Below are positions 7,381 to 13,372 of a DNA stretch of 13,372 nt, one piece after another. A model generated the notes under the pieces. It had not been told where the DNA came from, ran no database searches, and saw only the letters and a list, made by a program, of their open reading frames with translations. Each line of letters starts with the position of its first letter. Positions within the stretch are counted from its first letter, which is position 1. This stretch comes from Hennigella sp045598825 (GTDB lineage: Bacteria; Bacillota_I; Bacilli_A; Mycoplasmatales; Mycoplasmoidaceae). The position numbers were made by a program, and so were the translations under genes. The stretch covers positions 1 through 13,372 of the forward strand of contig JAZRUX010000003.1 in NCBI GenBank assembly GCA_045598825.1, given 5' to 3'.

Positions 7381-7413
7381 AAAAAACCAGGGGGAAACTC
7401 CTAGTTTTTTCTT
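7381..7413 (+). terminator. Terminator of 5S-like copy 5
   Basis: AAAAAACCAGG pairs with CCTAGTTTTTT with a single C-A mismatch in the stem, then a T tract. It is slightly weakened relative to copies 1 and 4. Confidence 0.75.
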
Positions 7414-7414
7414 T

Positions 7415-7420
7415 TATAAT
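7415..7420 (+). promoter_or_regulatory. Possible -10 box of the PnuC-like gene
   Basis: TATAAT ends 10 bp before the ATG at 7431, so transcription from it would start about 4 nt before the start codon (near-leaderless mRNA). No good -35 exists: at the expected distance lies the 5S terminator. Read-through from upstream is the alternative. Confidence 0.35.
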
Positions 7421-7430
7421 AATAAAAATT

Positions 7431-8237
7431 ATGAAAAAAGGAAGCTTTGCTAATTTTGTAAAAAAACAAAACTTCATTAAAGATTTGTCTCCTATAGAGC
7501 ATATTTTTTTATGAACAGGTTGTGGAATCTGTCTAATAATTTTTATTGTGGAAGTTTCTTTATTTAAAGAATCCGCATCAAATTGAACAACATGATTTAC
7601 ATTGTTTTCTTCAATTCTTTTAATTATGTTTATTTATGCCGGTTCACAAAAGCGAGTGATTTGTCCATTACTAGGAATAATTGCTGGAGCATTTTTACTT
7701 TCTGTCTCATGAAAACAACATTTATATGGTTTAATGATTATGCAATGTATCAATATCATAATAAGAATTATTTCCCTTATTATGTGAAAACGTAATGCTA
7801 AGGATACAGGCAAGATAAAACCAAAAGAAATTAAATGATGAATTGCTATTATTTATATAGCCGTATTTGTTGGTTTATCATTTCTATGAGCATGAATGGA
7901 ACAGTTTGATTGATTTTATAAATTTTGATCAGGTGGCAGCCAAACTGAACCAAAGCCATATCCAATAAGAATCTTTGAATCATTAAGTTTAATGTTTGTG
8001 ATTGCAAACATTGTACCAATGATTAAAGGTTTCAAGTTTACTTGATGGTTGTATTTGCTATGCGATGCATCAACAGCAATCACATGAGCATTAACAGCAA
8101 CAATGAGTCAGTATAGTGGCTTAACACCTGAAATATTTAATTGTTGATCTTCCTTTGCTTCATATATTTGTATGATGGCTTCATGTAGTCTTGCAATAAT
8201 TAACTGATATTGGCCGATAAAAGGGAAACAATCATAA
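7431..8237 (+). CDS. pnuC: PnuC-like nicotinamide riboside/ribosyl uptake transporter
   Basis: 268 aa, about 17 TGA codons read as Trp, so it is invisible in the standard code. Seven or so membrane segments lie roughly at residues 25-45, 50-66, 73-89, 92-113, 131-152, 182-200 and 204-262 (two to three). PnuC-like features are the aromatic stretch WKQHLYGLMIMQCINIIIRI near 95-113 ending in MWKRN, the acidic start of a C-terminal repeat (FESLSLMF), W-rich WWLYLLCDAST, and a final helix ending NWYWPIKGKQ (family: YxxxxxxGyxxWk). PnuC proteins move nicotinamide riboside for NAD synthesis by facilitated diffusion, fitting a mycoplasma without de novo NAD synthesis. The loop at about 155-180 is longer than usual. 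Family call is by pattern, so substrate is uncertain. The stop codon abuts a broken 5S copy. Confidence 0.7.
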
Positions 8238-8278
8238 AAGTCGAATGTACCCAAATGGGGAGAATAGAAAGATATTGC
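8238..8278 (+). pseudogene. 5S rRNA-like sequence, copy 6 (3' third only)
   Basis: Starts at AAGTCGAATGTACCC, directly after the PnuC-like stop codon, and runs to GATATTGC (GACGTTGC in the others). Only the loop-E hairpin and the 3' strand remain. Cannot be a functional 5S; it marks a recombination or deletion junction. Confidence 0.8.
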
Positions 8279-8286
8279 TTTAATGG

Positions 8287-8313
8287 AAAAACTAAAAGGA
8301 AACTCTTAGTTTA
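8287..8313 (+). terminator. Weakened terminator after 5S-like copy 6
   Basis: AAACTAA and TTAGTTT form a 7-bp AT-rich stem around AAGGAAACTC; the T tract is broken (TTTATTCTTTT). It may let transcripts from the PnuC-like gene pass into the next gene. Confidence 0.4.
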
Positions 8314-8337
8314 TTCTTTTTACCAAATTGCAGATTT

Positions 8338-8365
8338 CTGACCATTTCTTATATATATATATAAT
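8338..8365 (+). promoter_or_regulatory. TA-tract promoter of the frame-shifted Big_2 gene
   Basis: CTGACC (8338-8343) and TATAAT (8360-8365), 16-bp spacer with seven TA units (8350-8363). It lies in a 94-nt block (8298-8391) identical to 2739-2832, which includes AGGA and the start codon. Confidence 0.7.
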
Positions 8366-8381
8366 TCAAATTAGGAATATT

Positions 8382-9240
8382 ATGAAAAGAACAAATACCA
8401 AAAAAAAAAGAGAAACAAAATGAAGATGGCAAAAAGAAAAAAAGACTTCTTTTAGGTTTATTATTTGGCATATTAGGTGCAGGGGTTATAGCAACGGCAA
8501 TTGCTGTCCCTTTAGTCATATTAAATAAAAAGAATCCAGAACCTGATCCAAAAATTAAAACAATGACAATAAAACAATCTAGCGGAGCAATTGTTCCGTC
8601 AGAATTTGAAATAGGAAAGTATGAATCATTGGAATTAGCTGTTTATGATGAGAGTGGTCAAGAAATAACTGGGGAAACTGTAAATTATTCTTCTTCAAAT
8701 ACTAATGTAGCAACATTTGATGGTTCAACTGTTACATTTCATGCTGTTGGTTCTACAACTATTACTGCGGTATGTGATGGATATGAACAAGCTCAAATCG
8801 GAATAACTATAAAAGAGCAATCTGAGCCAGAAAGTCCATTTGATTGGACACTTAATGAATTTAATGATGATATGGGACTTGGGAACAATATTAGGTCACA
8901 AGTATCAGATTTTAATACTAATACTGAGTATACTTTTACAATTGATTTTAGTGTATGACAGAGTTTTCGAACCACACCAAACAAATTAAAAATCATGGGT
9001 AATCCTGCAGGAGATTTTCAAATTGTTGATTCTATAACATCTATTTCTATATGATTTGATAATGAAAAATGAGTTGAAGGCACAGATTATGAAATTGTTG
9101 AAGATGCTACAACAGGTTATTCATATGTTGATTGAAGTAAAACAACATCAGAAATTAAAAGTGATTCAACTTTAACAGGAAGATTTAAAGTGTCTGAAGA
9201 TGTAGGCAATGCCTGTTTACTAACACATTACGAAGAATAA
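8382..9240 (+). pseudogene. Membrane-anchored Big_2 surface protein, out of frame at a poly-A tract
   Basis: The ATG supplied by the conserved promoter/RBS block is followed after six codons by a run of ten A (8400-8409). As written, this frame stops at 8526-8528. With nine A the frame joins a long one that ends at TAA 9238-9240 and gives 285 aa. That product has a Lys-rich start, a membrane anchor at about 21-47 (RLLLGLLFGILGAGVIATAI), one Big_2 domain (about 60-145; SSSNTNVAT, STTITAV), and a C-terminal domain of about 130 residues that I do not recognise. It has no lipobox Cys, so it is held by the helix. The downstream frame is intact over more than 270 codons, arguing for a switchable (phase-variable) or slippage-read gene rather than decay. 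A sequencing error in the homopolymer is the main alternative. Confidence 0.8.
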
Positions 9241-9251
9241 GATATGTCTTT

Positions 9252-9280
9252 AAAAAAAGATGGTTCCATCTTTTTTATTT
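9252..9280 (+). terminator. Rho-independent terminator of the Big_2 gene
   Basis: AAAAAAGATGG, TT, CCATCTTTTTT followed by ATTTTT, 11 bp after the stop codon. Confidence 0.85.
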
Positions 9281-9286
9281 TTAAAT

Positions 9287-9371
9287 GGAATACCTGTTTG
9301 CTGCCCTCAACATAGAAGTAAAACTGATGAAGCCAAATGTACCCAAAATGGGGAGAACAGAAAAACGTTGC
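9287..9371 (+). pseudogene. 5S rRNA-like sequence, copy 7 (degenerate)
   Basis: Begins at GGAATACCTG (GGAAATACCTG in others), lacking helix I and most of helix II left strand. The core is changed (GTTTGCTGCCCTCAACATAG for GTTCCCATCCCGAACACAG), and helix II right strand is AACTGATGA. The loop-E hairpin and ACGTTGC end are kept. This is the most diverged copy and sits at the convergent boundary between the + and - strand halves of the window. Confidence 0.75.
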
Positions 9372-9379
9372 TTTAATGG

Positions 9380-9407
9380 AAAAACTAGGGGAAACCCCTA
9401 GTTTTTT
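9380..9407. terminator. Bidirectional terminator between 5S-like copy 7 and the hydrolase gene
   Basis: AAAACTAGGGG, AAA, CCCCTAGTTTT: a perfect 11-bp stem, with A tract on the left and T tract on the right. It can serve 5S copy 7 on + and the minus-strand hydrolase, whose stop codon is 3 bp away. It has the strongest stem of the set although it follows the most decayed 5S copy. Confidence 0.85.
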
Positions 9408-9409
9408 AT

Positions 9410-10612
9410 CTAAAGTTTGTATTCAAAGATATAGTTAGGATCTTCAAACATTCTGATGTAAATTGATCTATTATAGATATCAACTACTTCAGTAAATGTT
9501 GATTGTCAATACCAAGGTAGTTTTCTTCTTTCTTCTTCTGGTAATGGTTTAAGTTGTTCTTCAAGAATTTTATCTATTTGAACATAAACTGCTTCTTTTT
9601 TTGACTCGTCTTCAGATATTAATCAATCTATATCAACTTTACCTTCAAGCAGATCACGAGCCTCTGTTCGCATATCAAATGGGCATTCTCGGCCTTTATA
9701 AACATTAGAATAACTTAATTGATTAATTAAGTTAAACATTGAATCATTGTCAGTTACATTTTCTAAATTATCTTTCAAATGATTTAATCTACCATAACCA
9801 AATTTGTTTTCACTTCTTGGTAACATGTCAGGAGAAATAAAATAATTTGTTTGACAATTTGCTCCTTCATTTCAACGTACGTCATTGTGATCAAACTCTA
9901 GTACACCATAATTACCTTCTGCATCAGCTAATAAGAAAGAAAAGTTTCATTCATCTACTTTATTAAAAACATTTATGTTGTTTTGCACATACTTTACAGC
10001 TTCTGTAACATTATCACAATGTCCAACAACAAATCTTGTTAGGGCAACCATATGAACATAAGGAAGGCCTTTGCCATCGTTTGTTCCAGAACATCAGAAT
10101 TTATTGTTTCCATCTTCATCAAGTTCAATATTGCGCATATCAATTTCGCAATATAAACCTTTATCATTAATGATATCTGTACAGAAAAATGGAGCTATCT
10201 TTCTTCATTCCCTACTTATTCCATGTTTTTTTACATATTCAAAGTCTGGTGATGTTTTGTTAGTTGCATAAGCAAAACCAAGAGTTTTGTGTAAGCCTGG
10301 TTCATTAGTCCGAATGACATACGCACATTTTTTGGAAAATGAATAATCCATGTTTCTTCCAACTAAAACATGATGTTCAGAATTAGTACCAACATCTTTT
10401 GCTACTGCTGAGCACCCACCAACATCTCGAATTGGGTTTTCTCTAAATCATTTTTCAGCAAATTTATAATCAATAGATTTATATGTTGGCATTTCAATTA
10501 AATAGTCTTTGACTATTGTAAAATTGTTTTTTGAACCACATGATGCAATACCAGCTAGTCCAGAGACAGCAGCGGCTACACCTATAATTTTGTTTATCTT
10601 ATTCTTTTTCAT
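9410..10612 (-). CDS. Lipoprotein linear amide C-N hydrolase (choloylglycine hydrolase superfamily)
   Basis: 400 aa, TGA as Trp at several places. The signal peptide ends in GIASC (Cys25), so it is probably anchored outside the membrane. Superfamily marks: nucleophile candidate Cys67 in GGCSAV, then GRNMDY with Arg86 and Asp89 (family R-x-x-D), INDKGL (149-153 region; family Asn-Glu-Lys-Gly-Leu), TNYF with Asn256, and Arg275 in FGYGRL. These match Cys2, Arg18, Asp21, Asn82, Asn175 and Arg228 of bile-salt hydrolase and penicillin V acylase in order. Such Ntn hydrolases cut non-peptide amide bonds (conjugated bile salts, N-acyl amino acids, acyl-homoserine lactones); the substrate cannot be told. 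The nucleophile must become N-terminal, so a cut between Gly66 and Cys67 is expected. Own promoter at 10619-10648. Confidence 0.85.
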
Positions 10613-10618
10613 AGAAAT

Positions 10619-10648
10619 ATTATATATTTATGCAAAACAATTTTACAA
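10619..10648 (-). promoter_or_regulatory. Promoter of the hydrolase lipoprotein gene
   Basis: On the minus strand TTGTAA (10643-10648) and TATAAT (10619-10624) are 18 bp apart. The -10 ends only 6 bp before the ATG, so the mRNA would be leaderless or nearly so; no Shine-Dalgarno sequence fits in the gap. No TA tract or 5S sequence is present, unlike the + strand cassette genes. Confidence 0.55.
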
Positions 10649-10663
10649 TGACAGTTAGTCAAT

Positions 10664-10689
10664 AAAAAAAGAGGGTTTCCTCTTTTTTA
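10664..10689 (-). terminator. Terminator of lipoprotein operon 13313 to 10687
   Basis: Read on the minus strand: AAAAAAGAGG, AAAC, CCTCTTTTTTTATT. The stem begins inside the TAA stop codon of the upstream gene (10687-10689). It separates the operon from the hydrolase promoter. Confidence 0.85.
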
Positions 10690-12375
10690 TTTCTCAGTAA
10701 GATTTGTTGGGTCAAGAACTATTAACCTTGGTGAAGCTGTAAGATCTGTTATTAATTCAACAGATGTGGCACCCTCAAATTCTATTGTTGTTTTTATAGC
10801 AGTTGGTCAATATTGATCATCATCACACAAAACAGTATTTGGAATTTGAAATTGCAATGGAGCAACTATTGTTGGATCAGTTACAGCTGCTATTGGATCT
10901 GGTTTGAAACTAGGGTCATATAAATAATCTTGATCTGAGAAATTTTCAATATTAACTTTAAAAATTAAATCTGTTTTTCCACCTTTTCCTGTAAATTTAT
11001 CAATTACAATTTTTTCAGGAATTTTTAATGTAATTGGTGATGGTTGAGTTGGTTTTTTGAGTTGAGGATCAAATCCAGATGAATAATAATGTCAATTGAA
11101 AAGACCACTAACAGCACGATCTCCTTCTTCAGGAATTTCTAGTTCAGAATCTTTCAATTCAACGAAAGTTCCTTCATCAGTTACTCCACCTAAACCAAGT
11201 TGTATGTTACTAATTTGTTCTTGTGGGTGATCCTTGTCAAGTTGAATACCTCAATTTCTTAAAGAAATATTAGGAAGATTGTGTTGTAAAGAACCACCTA
11301 AGTTATCAGAAGTTTCTAGAATCATATTGTTTTTATTAGTTGTAGTTTCAGCTGGTAAATAATGTGTCCCCATATCTGGAATTATTGCATTAGCAATAAA
11401 TGCTTCAGGTGATTGATTAAATCAAGCTTGTCAACCTACTGTTGGAGAATAATAATCATTGATTCCATCATTGCCTTCATATCTTCAAGCATATGACTTA
11501 TATCGTGAAATTTCTTCCATTTCATTAGCACGATCTATGTCTCCAGAAATATTACCACTTTGTGTGAATTCTCGTTCATAAATAACGTTACCTTCTTTAT
11601 CATATTGTTTTTCATGAACTTCATCAACAAGTTTAGCATTATAGCGAATATTAAATTGATGTTGGTTATATGAATAAATTAATTGTTGTTCAGCATCTTC
11701 ATGTGGAACAATAAGTCATACTGGTTGGAATGCAACAGCAGGAAGACCTAAGCCTAAGCCCAATGTTTTATCATTTCTTTGGCCTAGATATGCAAACATG
11801 ATTAAATTTTCAATATTTGTTGTTACGTCTAAATGAACGTGATGAGTTGTTTCCATACAAGGTCTATCATTATCATATCAATCATCACAAGTTGTTGCTA
11901 TACCATCAACAACAGATCTCATATCAAATGACACAGAATTGTATTCTGTATGATATTTTTCTGGTGTTCCGGGAGGAGCAATTTTAACTTTAGAGAAAGT
12001 TGGTTTGTTCATACCAAATTCCAAAGAATTTAGTTTTGGTTCTTTATATTCAAATCTTCCATAACCTTGTTGTTCACCAATGAATTCACTTCAATTATAA
12101 AAACTCATTCAGTTCTGTCATGTACCTCATTGCATATCCAAAACTAAATCATCATATCGGTTTTGAGCAAAATCAATGAATTTAGCAATTGCATCTTTAG
12201 AGTCATTAATTTCTCCTGTGTATCGGTCAAATTTAGGTCCATCTTCATCTATATTAGTGATGTCAACCATTTTAATTTCACTTTGACCACAAGATATTAA
12301 TGTTGTTAAAGGAACAACACCTAAAGATGTTGCAGTTAATGTTGCAAAGGGAATAAATTTAATTATATTTTTCAT
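10687..12375 (-). CDS. Lipoprotein of unknown function (second gene of operon)
   Basis: 562 aa with many TGA-encoded Trp. The signal peptide ends in TLISC (Cys29). The mature part is acidic and soluble-looking, rich in Asn, Asp, Trp and Tyr, with no further membrane segment; it should sit on the outer face of the membrane. The middle contains WNWM/YNW-type aromatic clusters (about 80-100) and GLGLGLPAVAF near 215. The last 120 residues look beta-rich (ITLKIPEKIVI, TDLIFKVNIENF, KTTIEFEGATSVELIT) and could be an Ig-like fold, but I recognise no domain. The start follows the stop of the upstream gene by 2 nt and has a good AAGGAG site, so translation is likely coupled. Confidence 0.88.
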
Positions 12376-12377
12376 AA

Positions 12378-13313
12378 TTATTTATCTCCTTCTTTATACG
12401 CAATGTTATATGCATATCATGAGTAACATCATGAATCTTCATCAACCACACTCTCAAGTAACTGAAGTTGAGGTTCTCTTCATGTTTCCATATTCCTAAA
12501 GTATCATTTGTTAGATGTTGTTTCTTCACTAGTAATTACATAGTCACCAATTGACGTTCCAGTTACCTCTTCAATATCTTGTTCATGAATGTCAAGAGTA
12601 ATTGCTGGCTGGAATTGATAGTTAAATTCAGGTGTTGATAAAAGGTTTCGATTTGGAGTAATTCTTCAATGTCGAACATTTCCGTTGTATATCATTGTAT
12701 AAGGAATATGAATAAACTTTGAAGTTCCTTCAATAGAACGAGTAATTGTTTGTTTAGTATAACCAGATGTGATTGTATCAACATATGTGTATTGGTATTC
12801 AAGTGTAAAACACATATCAAGATATACAATTTCTCCAAGTTCTGCATCAGTTCATGTCTTTTGTGCTGCAGTAATATCTTTGATTCTAATATCGTGATTT
12901 CGCCCAACCGTTAAAAATGGTGATTTTCTAACAACTAATGCCGTTACTTGTGCATAACCCATGTCAGTTAATCATATAGCAGTGTCACGAATGATCTTAT
13001 CTTTTTTAATTTCCGATACTTCAAGTGAAAGTTCTTTAGCTTTACTTTGCAATTCATTAACAATGTTGGAAGCATATCAATAAAAGTCATCTCTAAATAC
13101 ATTTACATTTTGAGATAACCCCTTAGTTCAATAAAGCTTGGTTGCTTCGTTATTGTTACATTCTTGATAAGAAAACTGTTCCATCTCAGATGGAAGATAA
13201 CGATCTAATGCACTAAATCATGCTTGTTCTCCATTGTCACAACCAACTAATGATGTTAGCGGTGCTGCTACACATGCAATTGTGACAAAAGGTAATAATT
13301 TTTTTAGTTTCAT
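12378..13313 (-). CDS. Lipoprotein of unknown function (first gene of operon)
   Basis: 311 aa, TGA as Trp about ten times. The signal peptide ends in TSLVGC (Cys25). The N-terminal half is partly helical (ASNIVNELQSKAKELSLEV near 85-105). The C-terminal half has beta-like segments with many Thr and Tyr (LEYQYTYVDTITSGYTKQTI). No known domain recognised. It is followed after 2 nt by a second, unrelated lipoprotein gene, so the two products probably act together on the cell surface. The ATG is chosen because it begins the signal peptide and follows a TATAAT at 13352-13357 by about 40 nt. Confidence 0.88.
12386..12391 (-). promoter_or_regulatory. Strong ribosome binding site inside the upstream gene
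   Basis: AAGGAG on the minus strand, 10 nt before the ATG at 12375, lies within the last codons of the upstream lipoprotein gene. It fixes the start and supports co-translation of the pair. Confidence 0.75.
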
Positions 13314-13351
13314 AAAACTTCTTTCTGTATCCTTTTCGAATACACAATCAT

Positions 13352-13357
13352 TATATA
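13352..13357 (-). promoter_or_regulatory. -10 box of the two-lipoprotein operon
   Basis: Minus-strand TATAAT; the leader to the ATG at 13313 would be about 30 nt and contains purine-rich GAAAGAAG. The -35 would fall at or beyond the edge of the window and cannot be judged. Confidence 0.5.
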
Positions 13358-13372
13358 TAAATAAAAAATAGG

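Noticed and set aside
7583..7795. Plus-strand 70-aa frame at 7583 and minus-strand frame 7220-7477
   Set aside because: The first is an off-frame reading of the PnuC-like gene and the second is antisense to 5S copy 5. Reading TGA as Trp gives the long transporter frame.
106..9371. CRISPR or simple interspersed repeat array
   Set aside because: Repeat units are about 100 nt, unevenly spaced by 1-2 kb, match 5S rRNA and have terminators. There are no short regular spacers or cas genes.
12692..12907. Minus-strand 71-aa frame at 12692-12907
   Set aside because: It is in a different phase from the lipoprotein frame 13313-12378, which spans it without interruption under code 4.

Overview
The window reads as a piece of a wall-less mollicute genome (Mycoplasma-like, order Mycoplasmatales). 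It is very AT-rich. Every long gene stays open only if TGA is read as tryptophan (code 4), and there are many TGA codons at conserved Trp positions. Most secreted products carry a mycoplasma-type lipoprotein signal peptide ending in a lipobox cysteine. I cannot name the species. The Big_2/leucine-rich-repeat surface proteins and the choloylglycine-hydrolase-like enzyme would suit a host-associated, perhaps gut, mycoplasma, but that is inference.

Left and middle part (1 to 9.4 kb). The striking feature is a 5S rRNA-like sequence repeated seven times on the + strand: four about full length (near 106, 1334, 5275 and 7270) and three 5'-truncated or decayed (2658, 8238, 9287). None is linked to 16S or 23S here. 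Each is followed by a CTAG-stem terminator. Four of them are then followed by a promoter whose -35/-10 spacer contains a TA-dinucleotide tract, and by a membrane or surface gene: a seven-segment membrane protein (318-1262), a 729-aa Big_2 + LRR lipoprotein (2823-5012), a 571-aa paralogue (5489-7204), and a membrane-anchored Big_2 protein (8382-9240). The last is out of frame because of a ten-A tract right after the start. Copies 3 and 6 share a 94-nt identical block from terminator to start codon. Between these units lie a minus-strand Fic-domain gene (1648-2589) with a degenerate active-site motif and a PnuC-like transporter (7431-8237) whose stop codon abuts a broken 5S copy.

Right part (9.4 to 13.3 kb). 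Three minus-strand lipoproteins: a linear amide C-N hydrolase of the choloylglycine hydrolase superfamily (9410-10612) with its own promoter, and a two-gene operon of unrecognised lipoproteins (12378-13313, then 10687-12375) separated by 2 nt.

Overall picture. This looks like a variable surface-antigen region in which 5S-rRNA-derived cassettes (5S, terminator, TA-tract promoter, lipoprotein start) have been duplicated. They could serve as recombination targets and as switchable expression units. The sequence directly supports the repeats, the promoter tracts and the poly-A frameshift. Switching and recombination are inference.
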